Below, in pieces: positions 27,276 through 35,589 of a stretch of 54,467 bases of DNA; position 1 is the first letter of the stretch, and every line of letters starts with the position of its first letter. The notes under the pieces are model-generated. The model was given only the letters and a program-made list of their open reading frames with translations, was not told the DNA's origin and did not search any database. The position numbers and the translations under genes are program-made. The DNA is from a virus: IMG/VR virus record IMGVR_UViG_3300031721_000009, positions 1-54,467 of that record; one strand, written 5' to 3'.

Positions 27276-28608
27276 AATGAGAACATTAATGGAATCATTA
27301 ACTACTAATACTGAGGTATTGGTAGAAACAACCGTATTAGTAGATGGCAATGTTACATTGGACAATTTCGAAAGAACAGATGACAGTGAAGTATTCACTG
27401 CAACTGCAAATGGCTTTGGTTCAACCGAAGGATCAGAAGATTATAATGCTGATATCAAAGACATGAATGTTACCATTCAAATAGACGCATTTGGTGATAT
27501 AAGCGAAGGCGAATTCAAAGTTGTTAGTATTACTAGTGATGGTGTTAAATTCGCTCCAATGGACGGATTTACGATGGGCGAAGCAATGGGCGTAGACGCA
27601 GACGATTTAGTAAGTGCATCACAAACTGAATCAGTTGAAGAAGCAATGGGTCCGATGGCAAACATTAATGATGCTGGTGAAATAGAAATGACCAAAGCAG
27701 ATTATGCTAAGATACATCGTGATTATAAGACAAAAATAGATGACACTTATATGGCATTGCGTCTTGATCATAAAACTGGTGGCACAGTATTGACACCAGT
27801 GAAATTCATTGAGTCAATGTACGAAGCAGACGTAAAGAAAGTATGCAGAGATTGTGGCGATGAAATGCACAAGCCTACCACAGATTGCAGTCATGATTGT
27901 AATGATATGACAGGTGAAAACTGGGTAACAGAAGAAGCAAAACCAGACTTTGCAGATATAGACAAAGATGGCGATAAAGAAGAAGACATGAAAAAGGCGG
28001 CAAACGATATGGAAGATAAAAATTTAGAAGAGTCTCCAACAATGGATACTACTCAATTAGTAAGTATGTTACATAGCGCAGGTCTATCGGAAGAAGCGAT
28101 AGAAAAGAAGATTACCGAATGGGCAAATTCACCAGCAAATGCGGGCGAAACTGAACCTACATCACATGGCGATCCATATGAGTTTGCACAGCCTGTAAAC
28201 TTGTCATTGAAGCGTTATATGGATGCAGAAGACATGAAGGTTAGCGTAACTGAGCATACTGTAGACAACATGAAATCATTATACGAAGCATCTAAGAACA
28301 AGCCAGACTTTCTGGACATTGACAAAGATGGCGATACTGATGAAGATATGAAAGATGCAGCAGAAGATGTAAAAGAAGCAGTTGCTTGTAATGAATGTGA
28401 ATGTGATCCATGTGAATGTGATACATTAGAAGAATCACAGAGTCCAGCACAAAAAGCCGCTTTTGCGAAGATGTTAGCATCTAAGAAGAAAGAGCCTACA
28501 ATGGACGATGAGCCTGAGTACGATGGAGATAAGAAAGAGCCATCAGTGGAAGAATCATTGGAAGAATCCAAAGAATTGGCAATCTTGCTTAAAAACGCAG
28601 GACTATAA
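27268..28608 (+). CDS. acidic virion-internal or scaffold-like protein with two DxDxDG motifs
   Basis: The 446-residue protein overlaps the upstream gene by 8 bases and starts MHEMRTLMES, with a gp21-like site LME|S at residue 9. It is strongly acidic. PDFADIDKDGDKEEDM (~228-243) and PDFLDIDKDGDTDEDM (~348-363) are EF-hand-like calcium loops exactly 120 codons apart. Cys clusters CRDCGDEMHKPTTDCSHDC (~194-212) and CNECECDPCEC (~375-385) could bind zinc. The ends of both halves carry Glu-rich ES motifs. A prohead core or packaged protein is likely; no exact T4 homologue is clear. Confidence 0.65.
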   Translation: MHEMRTLMESLTTNTEVLVETTVLVDGNVTLDNFERTDDSEVFTATANGFGSTEGSEDYNADIKDMNVTIQIDAFGDISEGEFKVVSITSDGVKFAPMDGFTMGEAMGVDADDLVSASQTESVEEAMGPMANINDAGEIEMTKADYAKIHRDYKTKIDDTYMALRLDHKTGGTVLTPVKFIESMYEADVKKVCRDCGDEMHKPTTDCSHDCNDMTGENWVTEEAKPDFADIDKDGDKEEDMKKAANDMEDKNLEESPTMDTTQLVSMLHSAGLSEEAIEKKITEWANSPANAGETEPTSHGDPYEFAQPVNLSLKRYMDAEDMKVSVTEHTVDNMKSLYEASKNKPDFLDIDKDGDTDEDMKDAAEDVKEAVACNECECDPCECDTLEESQSPAQKAAFAKMLASKKKEPTMDDEPEYDGDKKEPSVEESLEESKELAILLKNAGL

Positions 28609-28643
28609 AGAACTTAGACCTTAGGACCGTTATAATTACAGGC

Positions 28644-28725
28644 TTGCCCGTTTTTATTATCTAAGGAGAGAGGATGCCGTTATCCATTATATGTAATTCG
28701 CTACTATATATATAAAAAACGGCAA
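28644..28725 (+). other. long inverted repeat enclosing a 13-codon ORF
   Basis: TTGCCCGTTTTTAT (28644-28657) is nearly complementary to ATAAAAAACGGCAA (28712-28725). Between them AAGGAGAG leads to ATG at 28674 and a 13-codon frame (MPLSIICNSLLYI) ending at 28715. The Shine-Dalgarno is stronger than that of the next gene. It could be a leader peptide, a regulatory RNA fold or chance in AT-rich DNA. Confidence 0.4.
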
Positions 28726-28743
28726 TTATTTAAGGAAGAAATT

Positions 28744-29064
28744 ATGAACGATATGAGAAAATTAATAGAAGCAGTATTACAAGAATCACCTACACAAGTG
28801 GGCGATGTTATTACATATAAGAATAAATCTTATAAAGTAGTTGGTATCAATCCTAATGACTTCAATGATGTTATGATTCGTTCACAATCCGGCGATGAAA
28901 GATGGGTTAATGTTAATAAATTAAGTACTAATGAATCAGATGTTATAGAATCATTAGACGATGATGTAGATGTTAGTGCTGACGAACTAGTAAACGAAGT
29001 AATTGACATTGATACATTTCTAGAAAATTTAGAAATATCAGTGCGCAATATAATTTCAAAATAG
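28744..29064 (+). CDS. small probable virion-internal protein (106 aa)
   Basis: MNDMRKLIEAVLQESPTQ at the N-terminus resembles the targeting peptides of its neighbours (LIE|A). Residues ~20-60 have a KOW/SH3-like pattern (VGDVITYKNKSYKVVGINP, RWVNVNKL), common in small beta barrels. The acidic C-terminus is VIESLDDDVDVSADELVNE. It lies between the acidic virion protein and the terminase. No family is assigned. Confidence 0.6.
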   Translation: MNDMRKLIEAVLQESPTQVGDVITYKNKSYKVVGINPNDFNDVMIRSQSGDERWVNVNKLSTNESDVIESLDDDVDVSADELVNEVIDIDTFLENLEISVRNIISK

Positions 29065-29082
29065 AGAAAATAGTTAACCTAT

Positions 29083-30639
29083 ATGGCAGCAGATACTAAA
29101 TTAGTAAAAACCCCACATCAACAAGAAAATTACACACACGAACAATTAGTAGAATTGGCAAAATGTTCTAATGATCCCAAATATTTCATGAAGACTCATT
29201 GTTGGATACAGCATCCTACCAAGGGTAGAATGAAGTTTGAGTTGTTTGACTTCCAAGAAGAATTGGTTGATGTATATCACAATTATAGAAACTCAGTAGC
29301 ATTGATCTCCCGCCAAATGGGAAAATCAACGTGTGCTGCTGGCTATCTATTATGGTATGCAATGTTTGTACCAGATCAGACAATCTTAATTGCAGCACAC
29401 AAATATAGTGGTGCACAAGAGATAATGCAGCGTATTCGCTTTGCATATGAAACATTGCCTGATTATCTGAGAGCGGGCGCTACATCATACAACAAAGGTT
29501 CATTGGAATTTGATAATGGCAGTCGTATTATTGCACAAGCAACTACTGATAACACTGGTCGTGGTATGTCTATATCACTAGCATACTTAGACGAGTTTGC
29601 GTTCGTGCGCCCAAATATCGCAAGAGATTTCTGGACAGCATTGTCACCTACATTAGCAACGGGTGGTAAATGTATTATAACATCTACCCCCAACCAAGAT
29701 GATGACCAATTTGCACAGATTTGGAGAGATTCACAAAAGAAGACAGATGAGTACGGTAACGAAACTGATCTAGGTATTAATAGTTTTGCCTCTTATGATG
29801 CGATATGGGATAGACATCCTGATAGAGATGAAGAGTGGGCAAGAATAGAGCAAGGTAAGATTGGCGAAGAGAAATTCAGACGTGAGCATAAAAATGAATT
29901 CATCGCATTTGATGAGACATTGGTAAGCAGTTTGAAATTAGCCATGATGGAACCAAAAGAAGCATGGGCAATGCAAGGACAAGTACGCTGGTATAAGCCC
30001 TTGAAATCGGGTAATTTATATCTTATTGCATTAGATCCTAGTTTAGGAACTGGTGGAGATAACGCAGCGATACAAGTGTACGAATTGCCGGGTATGAAGC
30101 AAGTTGCTGAATGGCAACATAACAAAACAACTATACAGCAACAAGTAAGAATTTTACAGAAGATAGCGATTTACATAGATGAAGAGACAAAGCAGCAATC
30201 GGAAATATATTATAGCCTAGAAAACAATTCAATGGGCGAAGCGGGATTGGTATGTGTAGAAGAGATAGGCGAAGAATTCTTCCCAGGAACATTCTTGAGT
30301 GAGCGTAAGAAGCATGGAAATACAAAAGCGTATCGTAAGGGATTCACTACGACACATAAATCAAAGATAGCAGCATGTGCTAAATTGAAATATTGGGTAG
30401 AGACTGATAAGTTGGAAATAGCAAGTAATAATCTACTACGTGAATTGAAAGTATTTATTTCTCGTGGTAATAGTTACGGCGCAAAAGAAGGCGAGAACGA
30501 TGATTTGGTTATGGCACTAGTATTGATCATACGAATGGCACAAGAAGTAACCAACTACGAAGATACTGCATATGAATACCTGATGGAAGAAGGTTTGGAT
30601 AATGACTACGATGATCCAATGCCAATGTCATTTTTATAA
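29083..30639 (+). CDS. 17: terminase large subunit gp17
   Basis: This 518-residue packaging motor has Walker A SRQMGKST (76-83), Walker B with catalytic Glu in LAYLDEFAF (D170, E171), and coupling motif TSTPN (~200-204). The RNase H-like nuclease domain begins at LIALDPSLGTGGDNAAIQ (D318) and has a late acidic pair in GENDDLVMAL. These match T4 gp17 (610 aa) in order and spacing. It cuts concatemeric DNA and pumps it into the prohead. There is no strong Shine-Dalgarno; the start lies 18 bases after the upstream stop. Confidence 0.97.
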   Translation: MAADTKLVKTPHQQENYTHEQLVELAKCSNDPKYFMKTHCWIQHPTKGRMKFELFDFQEELVDVYHNYRNSVALISRQMGKSTCAAGYLLWYAMFVPDQTILIAAHKYSGAQEIMQRIRFAYETLPDYLRAGATSYNKGSLEFDNGSRIIAQATTDNTGRGMSISLAYLDEFAFVRPNIARDFWTALSPTLATGGKCIITSTPNQDDDQFAQIWRDSQKKTDEYGNETDLGINSFASYDAIWDRHPDRDEEWARIEQGKIGEEKFRREHKNEFIAFDETLVSSLKLAMMEPKEAWAMQGQVRWYKPLKSGNLYLIALDPSLGTGGDNAAIQVYELPGMKQVAEWQHNKTTIQQQVRILQKIAIYIDEETKQQSEIYYSLENNSMGEAGLVCVEEIGEEFFPGTFLSERKKHGNTKAYRKGFTTTHKSKIAACAKLKYWVETDKLEIASNNLLRELKVFISRGNSYGAKEGENDDLVMALVLIIRMAQEVTNYEDTAYEYLMEEGLDNDYDDPMPMSFL

Positions 30640-30647
30640 CACAAAAA

Positions 30648-30655
30648 GATAAATA
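30648..30655 (+). promoter_or_regulatory. T4-type late promoter box
   Basis: GATAAATA lies 28 bases upstream of the gene at 30683 and after the gp17 stop. Confidence 0.7.
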
Positions 30656-30682
30656 CATATATAATTAAAAAGGAATAACCCG

Positions 30683-31954
30683 ATGAATGACATTTCAACA
30701 GAAATCTTTAACATATTAAAAGGCGCAGGCTACAAGATGCGTTTGTATACAATTGATGGTGTAGAGACACTTAATGTAGAAGAAGCAACACGACTATATG
30801 CAGTAGATCAAAACTTGATTGTTACGATAAAACAAGAAGATAATAAATTTGAAGTTATTGTAAAGATTGGGGAAAGTTACGACATACAGAGAAATAAAGA
30901 TATTTTAGATGCAATCAAATCAATTGCACATGGAAAATTAGGCGAGTTCACAATGAGAAAGTTTGACAAAAAAATACAACCAAAGACAGATGCACAAGTA
31001 ACAGAAGGTTTTACGAAGGCAGGCGGTTCAACAAAAACAAGTTATATCAGATTGCCAGAAGCAACTCTTATCATCAAGCACAACAAGCGTGTTAATGAAG
31101 AAATTCGTGGTTCTCGCAGTAGAAATATTCATAGTTTGTTTATTGAAAATGCATCAGGTGAAAAGTTTGCATTCCCACATAAGTACATGGCAGGTGCGAG
31201 AGCAATGACTATGCATGTTAATGAGCAGGGAAATCCTTACGATGTTAAGGGACAAGCGATTTTGGCAATGTGTGAAGAGATTTCAGATTTGAACAAATTC
31301 ACGAAATACACAAAGCAGAACAAATTAGTTAACGAAGATAATCAAGAAATCGTAGAAACTATTAAATCAAAGATTGCTCAACTAAAAGAGTCAGTTAAGC
31401 GTATGGCTACCAAGCGTGGTTATGATAATTTTAAAGTTGAAGTAACTGAAGATTTAATTGAAGAAACCCTTGACATCTCTGAAAAATTCAAGTATAATGC
31501 ATTATCAACTGAGAGCATGCAACAAGCACTTGCTACAGTAAATCGTGTAGTATCTGAAACTAAATTGAAAGAGGCGAAAACCGTGAGCGCAATTGAAAAC
31601 TTAGAAAAATTGATCAACATCGTTAAATCTGGTGTTAAAATTCCTATTGATGCAACTGATCCAGAGCATCCTGAAAATGCAATTACTGATTTCTCAGGCG
31701 ATGGTGGCGAGATTGCAGCACTAGGACATAAAGCATCATACATTGGTATGAAGGCGATTAAAGTAAAGCAATTTGAATTGTCTAACTTACTTGATATGCT
31801 TAGCGTAGATGTTCATAAAATGAACAAGACATTCCGCACTGCACTTGATCATTTACTTGATAAGGTAACAGAAGAAATAGTTCCAGAAGTGGCACAAGCA
31901 GCGCCATCAATGGATAGCGAAGCAGTTTCTAATTTGCGTAAGATGGTAGGTTAA
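30683..31954 (+). CDS. unrecognised late protein (423 aa)
   Basis: The gene has its own late box and AAGGA. It begins MNDISTEIFNILKGAGYKMR. The first 100 residues look globular alpha/beta; SRSRNIHSLFIENASGEKFAFPHKY (~142-166) is basic then beta; and residues ~200-300 are mostly helical and charged. It probably belongs to the virion or its assembly because of the late promoter and its neighbour gp17. I do not recognise a T4 counterpart. Confidence 0.72.
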   Translation: MNDISTEIFNILKGAGYKMRLYTIDGVETLNVEEATRLYAVDQNLIVTIKQEDNKFEVIVKIGESYDIQRNKDILDAIKSIAHGKLGEFTMRKFDKKIQPKTDAQVTEGFTKAGGSTKTSYIRLPEATLIIKHNKRVNEEIRGSRSRNIHSLFIENASGEKFAFPHKYMAGARAMTMHVNEQGNPYDVKGQAILAMCEEISDLNKFTKYTKQNKLVNEDNQEIVETIKSKIAQLKESVKRMATKRGYDNFKVEVTEDLIEETLDISEKFKYNALSTESMQQALATVNRVVSETKLKEAKTVSAIENLEKLINIVKSGVKIPIDATDPEHPENAITDFSGDGGEIAALGHKASYIGMKAIKVKQFELSNLLDMLSVDVHKMNKTFRTALDHLLDKVTEEIVPEVAQAAPSMDSEAVSNLRKMVG

Positions 31955-31956
31955 CT

Positions 31957-32121
31957 ATGTTTACTAAATGGATGAAAGATCGCTTAACAGAACGCACATC
32001 GTTAGATGGAGCAGTATTAATCGGCACTGGACTAGCAATTTTATTGCTAGGTCCATTGGCAAAAGTAGCAGCATGGATTGCCCTTGTATATGGTATCTGG
32101 TCTGTTATTAAAGAAGAATAA
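31957..32121 (+). CDS. small single-pass membrane protein (54 aa)
   Basis: The ATG lies 2 bases after the upstream stop. The N-terminus is charged (MFTKWMKDRLTERTS), followed by hydrophobic segment(s) AVLIGTGLAILLLGPLAKVA and AWIALVYGIW, and the end is charged (SVIKEE). The size and topology fit a small inner-membrane protein such as a holin-like or virion-associated peptide. Membrane location is seen; function is not. Confidence 0.7.
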   Translation: MFTKWMKDRLTERTSLDGAVLIGTGLAILLLGPLAKVAAWIALVYGIWSVIKEE

Positions 32122-32218
32122 ATTTAAATGAAGCAGCGCCAGTTGAGAGCCTGCATTATCAATGTAATATCTTCAATTAAAGACTAAAAAATTAAATCAA
32201 ATTAAAACGAAAAAGTGC

Positions 32219-32247
32219 TTGACAGTAGGCATGAAAAGAAGTATACT
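32219..32247 (+). promoter_or_regulatory. sigma-70-type promoter for gp32
   Basis: TTGACA (32219-32224), 17-base spacer, TATACT (32242-32247). The predicted transcript starts near 32254 and leaves an ~85-base leader. Confidence 0.9.
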
Positions 32248-32253
32248 GTATAG

Positions 32254-32338
32254 GCTAAGTAATAAAACTAAGGCAAACTTGTATTAGGTAGATACTCTAC
32301 TTAATATCTAAAAAACACTAAGGCAAAAGGAAAACATC
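32254..32338 (+). promoter_or_regulatory. structured gp32 mRNA leader, possible translational operator
   Basis: ACTAAGGCAAA occurs twice (32267-32277 and 32317-32327) on either side of a 9-bp hairpin (32284-32292 with 32296-32304, one G-U pair, loop TAC). T4 gp32 represses its own translation by binding cooperatively from a leader pseudoknot; this unusually long leader could serve the same purpose. The rest of 32122-32218 is AT-rich with nothing recognised. Confidence 0.5.
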
Positions 32339-33340
32339 ATGGCTTCATTAGCAGAAATCCGAGCAAAATTACTCGAACAAGACTCTCGTTCATCTGGAAC
32401 GAAATCAACAACCAAATCAGACAATACTGTCTTCCCTCACTGGAGTATTCCAGACAACACATCAGCAACACTACGATTTTTACCTGACGGTGATACGAAC
32501 AACCCATTCTTTTGGTTGAAGCGTGAAATGATTCGTTTAGAATTCCCAGGCGTAAAAGGTGGTGATGAATCACGTCCTGTAACAATTCAAGTACCATGTA
32601 TTGAAATGTATGACGACGAAAAGACAACATGTCCTATTCACGCGGAATTGCGTCAATGGTTCAAAGATCCTTCATTGGAAGATGTTGCACGTAAATATTG
32701 GAAGAAAAAATCTTACTTGTTTCAAGGCTTCGTCACTGAAAGTGAACTAGTTGAAGAAGCACCTGCAAACCCAATTCGTCGTTTCATGATTTCACCTCAA
32801 ATCTTTAAGGTAATCAGCGCAGCGTTGATGGATGTAGATTTCACTTCATTACCTACTGATTATGATCAAGGTACAGATTTCAAAGTAGTGAAAGGTCAGA
32901 ATGGTAAGTGGGCAGATTATAGTACTTCTAACTGGGCTCGTCGCGAGCGTAGTTTAAATCAAGAAGAACTAGATGCAGTCGACACAAATGGATTATTTAA
33001 TCTATCAGACTTCCTTCCTAAAAAGCCAGATCAGGCGCACTTAGATGCGATGGTTGAGATGTTTGAAGCATCTGTAGATGGTCAGTTATACGACACCGAG
33101 AAGTGGGGTAATTATTACCGTCCTTGGGGTGTAGATGCACCGACATCTAAGCCTGCTGCATCTGTTGTTCAATCAGCACCTGTTGCTGAGAAGGAGATCA
33201 CGTCAGACGATATCCCTTTTAAAGCAGATCCTGCTCCTGTAGCCGCAGCGCCTGTCGCAGCAGCACCAGCGGGATCAGAGGCAAAGCCTACTGCGCAAGA
33301 TATTCTTGCAGCAATTCGCAATCGTAAAGCAGAAGCATAA
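32339..33340 (+). CDS. 32: single-stranded DNA-binding protein gp32
   Basis: The 333-residue protein shows the gp32 layout: a basic N-terminus with SLAEIRAKLLEQ, an OB-type core with zinc ligands in VPCIEMYDD (C87) and TTCPIHAEL (C98, H101), aromatic DNA-contact residues (NPFFWLKRE, YWKKKSYLFQGFV), and a flexible Ala/Pro linker (~270-318) before a short tail DILAAIRNRKAEA. It coats ssDNA and organises replication and recombination with UvsX and UvsY, which follow. AAAGGA precedes the ATG. Confidence 0.95.
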   Translation: MASLAEIRAKLLEQDSRSSGTKSTTKSDNTVFPHWSIPDNTSATLRFLPDGDTNNPFFWLKREMIRLEFPGVKGGDESRPVTIQVPCIEMYDDEKTTCPIHAELRQWFKDPSLEDVARKYWKKKSYLFQGFVTESELVEEAPANPIRRFMISPQIFKVISAALMDVDFTSLPTDYDQGTDFKVVKGQNGKWADYSTSNWARRERSLNQEELDAVDTNGLFNLSDFLPKKPDQAHLDAMVEMFEASVDGQLYDTEKWGNYYRPWGVDAPTSKPAASVVQSAPVAEKEITSDDIPFKADPAPVAAAPVAAAPAGSEAKPTAQDILAAIRNRKAEA

Positions 33341-33389
33341 GTAACCAATAGGGAGCAAGTTCTTTGCTCCCATTTTCAAGGAGAATAAA

Positions 33390-34490
33390 ATGGCAAGACC
33401 ATTTGATGTGTCTAAGTTCCGTCGTAGTATTACCAAGGCGGTTCCTGGTCTAAGCACTGGATTTCACGATCCTGATACTTGGATTTCAACAGGTAATTTT
33501 ACATTAAACAAACTTATTAGCGGAGACTTTGAAAAAGGCATTCCGCTAGGTAAAGTAACAGTATTAGCGGGCGAATCTGGAGCAGGAAAATCATACATTG
33601 CTTCGGGAAATATTATTCGTCATGCACAAGAGCAAGATATTTATGTTGTTCTAATTGACTCGGAAAATGCACTAGACGAAGCATGGTTACATGCGTTAGG
33701 TGTAGATACGAGTGAAGATAAATTGATGAAGTTAAACGTAGCAATGATCGACGATGTTGCAAAAATCATGTCTGACTTGATGAAAGATTACAAGACTGAG
33801 CATGGTGATAAAGAGCCAGCAGATCGTCCTAAAATCTTATTTGTAGTAGACAGTCTAGGTATGTTATTAACACCTACAGATGTCAAGCAGTTTGAAGCAG
33901 GTGACATGAAGGGCGACTTGGGTCGTAAGCCTAAAGCACTAACATCACTTGTGCGTAACACTGTAAATATGTTGGGTGAATACAACGTAGGTTTACTTGC
34001 GACGAATCATACTTATGCATCACAAGATATGTTCGATCCAGATGATAAAATCTCTGGTGGTCAAGGATTTATCTATGCAAGTTCAATTGTAATCGCAATG
34101 CGTAAATTGAAGTTGAAAGTTGACGAAGATGGCAATAAAACGACTACTGTAAATGGTATTCGTGCAGCGTGTAAGATTATGAAGACACGTTATGCTAAAC
34201 CATTTGAAAGCGTACAAGTAGAAATTCCGTATGATACTGGTATGAGTCCTTACAGTGGATTGACTGAATTTTTTGAAGCGAAAGGTGCATTGAAAAAGTC
34301 TGGTAACAGTCTTGAGTACATTAGCCCAGTAACTGGTGAAATCATCAAGAAATTCCGTAAAGCATGGTCAAAGAATACAGACGATTGTCTAGATATTATG
34401 ATGCGCGAATGGGATCAACAGCCTGAAGAGGTGATGGATTCTAGTGGTGATGAGGCAGTTATCGGGGAGATGATCAATGAGTCTGAGTGA
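33390..34490 (+). CDS. uvsX: RecA-like recombinase UvsX
   Basis: Walker A is GESGAGKS (61-68) and Walker B KILFVVDSLG (D154); LLATNHTYAS and ISGGQGFIYASS match the DNA-binding loop region of UvsX. It is 366 residues against 391 in T4. It forms filaments on gp32-coated DNA for strand invasion and recombination-dependent replication. AAGGAG precedes the ATG; the last 14 bases overlap the next gene. It forms a cluster with gp32 and uvsY. Confidence 0.97.
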   Translation: MARPFDVSKFRRSITKAVPGLSTGFHDPDTWISTGNFTLNKLISGDFEKGIPLGKVTVLAGESGAGKSYIASGNIIRHAQEQDIYVVLIDSENALDEAWLHALGVDTSEDKLMKLNVAMIDDVAKIMSDLMKDYKTEHGDKEPADRPKILFVVDSLGMLLTPTDVKQFEAGDMKGDLGRKPKALTSLVRNTVNMLGEYNVGLLATNHTYASQDMFDPDDKISGGQGFIYASSIVIAMRKLKLKVDEDGNKTTTVNGIRAACKIMKTRYAKPFESVQVEIPYDTGMSPYSGLTEFFEAKGALKKSGNSLEYISPVTGEIIKKFRKAWSKNTDDCLDIMMREWDQQPEEVMDSSGDEAVIGEMINESE

Positions 34491-34725
34491 TAATGATTTA
34501 GAATTTATCATTGCTATGTACGATGCTGCTAGGTCTAGTGTTGTAGAAAAGGAACGTAGTAATTTTGCAGAACATTTTTTACAAGTATTAGATCAGTATG
34601 GTTTTGACATTGCTGGAAATGCAGAACAGATCAGTGAGCATGATAAATATCTTGAAACGAGTGTCGATGAATACATTGAACATGAAGAAGTAGATGACAC
34701 TGACGAAGAAGAAGAGTGGGATTAA
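34477..34725 (+). CDS. small acidic protein between uvsX and uvsY (82 aa)
   Basis: It starts inside uvsX and its stop directly abuts the uvsY ATG, so it is co-translated with both. The protein is helical at the start (DNDLEFIIAMYDAARSSVVE) and ends in an acidic tail (EVDDTDEEEEWD). Acidic tails in phage recombination proteins can mimic DNA or bind gp32-type partners; this is inference. No homologue was recognised. Confidence 0.72.
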   Translation: MSLSDNDLEFIIAMYDAARSSVVEKERSNFAEHFLQVLDQYGFDIAGNAEQISEHDKYLETSVDEYIEHEEVDDTDEEEEWD

Positions 34726-35184
34726 ATGAGTAAATGGTATCGTAAGGTCACTGGAAACATGGCAGAAATAGTTAACGCTATTTCACACTATGAAATACAA
34801 GTTTCAGAGGCTAAGTTTGAATGTGGTATGAAAGGTAGTTTGGAAAAGCACAGTCGTGATATTCCGGGCATCGTTGAACATCGTTTCAATCAACTACAAG
34901 AAACAGAAGCGATACTTGAATATTTAAATACCGAAATGCGCAAATTGCGTAGTCAGAAGTTCAGACACTTCACTGAGCATTACCAACGCGCACTAACATC
35001 AGCAGATGCGAAAGCATTTGTAGATGGTGAGCCTGATGTAGTTGATTTGCAGCATCTTATTGTTGAATTTTCAATGGTGAGAAATAAGTTCATGGGTGTT
35101 ATCAAAGCACTTGAAGTTAAGCAATGGCAACTTACCAACGTAATTAAGTTACGATGTGCAGGTTTAGAAGACGCAACACTATAA
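34726..35184 (+). CDS. uvsY: recombination mediator UvsY
   Basis: The 152-residue, mostly helical protein has ILEYLNTEMRKLRSQKFRHF and a C-terminal half resembling UvsY of aquatic T4-like phages (FMGVIKALEVKQWQL, then IKLRCAGLED). T4 UvsY is 137 aa and loads UvsX on gp32-coated ssDNA. The order gp32-uvsX-x-uvsY supports the call. Similarity to T4 UvsY itself is weak. A terminator follows. Confidence 0.82.
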   Translation: MSKWYRKVTGNMAEIVNAISHYEIQVSEAKFECGMKGSLEKHSRDIPGIVEHRFNQLQETEAILEYLNTEMRKLRSQKFRHFTEHYQRALTSADAKAFVDGEPDVVDLQHLIVEFSMVRNKFMGVIKALEVKQWQLTNVIKLRCAGLEDATL

Positions 35185-35198
35185 TAACAATAAAAAAT

Positions 35199-35224
35199 AA
35201 AAACCCACATTTGTGGGTTTTTTT
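35199..35224 (+). terminator. intrinsic terminator after uvsY
   Basis: ACCCAC pairs with GTGGGT (loop ATTT), flanked by an A tract and a run of Ts. It closes the gp32-uvsX-uvsY unit. Confidence 0.92.
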
Positions 35225-35236
35225 ATGGATGATCGC

Positions 35237-35265
35237 TTGACAAAAGTAATGATCCTTGCTATAAT
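35237..35265 (+). promoter_or_regulatory. consensus sigma-70-type promoter (twin of 17359)
   Basis: TTGACA (35237-35242), 17-base spacer, TATAAT (35260-35265). From TTGCTATAATAG onward the sequence is the same as at 17379 for 26 bases, and AGCGAGAAA before the start codon is also shared. Confidence 0.92.
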
Positions 35266-35301
35266 AGTTAAGTAAGTTAATAAAGAAGAGCGAGAAAGAT
35301 T

Positions 35302-35520
35302 ATGACACAACTTGATTCAATATTGCAGATGTTTGAAACATCACCTAATGAGAGCAGTTTTGCAAAGGGCATCCCAATGATGTATGTAGATGATGTACAG
35401 CGTCAATATCCTGGGAAGTTTCGTTATAAGTACCGTGGTCCTTCAAATGCAGAATATACTCGACCACAGTCGTACATCGTTAAGCAGTATGCAACATCAT
35501 TTGCATTATATTTTAAATAA
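35302..35520 (+). CDS. probable early small protein (72 aa)
   Basis: The gene lies 36 bases behind a perfect promoter. The protein begins MTQLDSILQMFETSPNESSF and ends in a basic, Tyr-rich part (GKFRYKYRGPSNAEYTRPQS). It shares its leader, but not its protein sequence, with the 95-aa early gene at 17424. A role in early host takeover is only inferred. Confidence 0.7.
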   Translation: MTQLDSILQMFETSPNESSFAKGIPMMYVDDVQRQYPGKFRYKYRGPSNAEYTRPQSYIVKQYATSFALYFK

Positions 35521-35523
35521 CCC

Positions 35524-35553
35524 TTGACACACCAATGTATATTACTGTATAAT
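35524..35553 (+). promoter_or_regulatory. sigma-70-type promoter for AAA ATPase gene
   Basis: TTGACA (35524-35529), 18-base spacer, TATAAT (35548-35553), starting 3 bases after the upstream stop. Confidence 0.85.
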
Positions 35554-35589
35554 AAAACTTCATTAATTAATTAGATAGGAATCTAAGCC

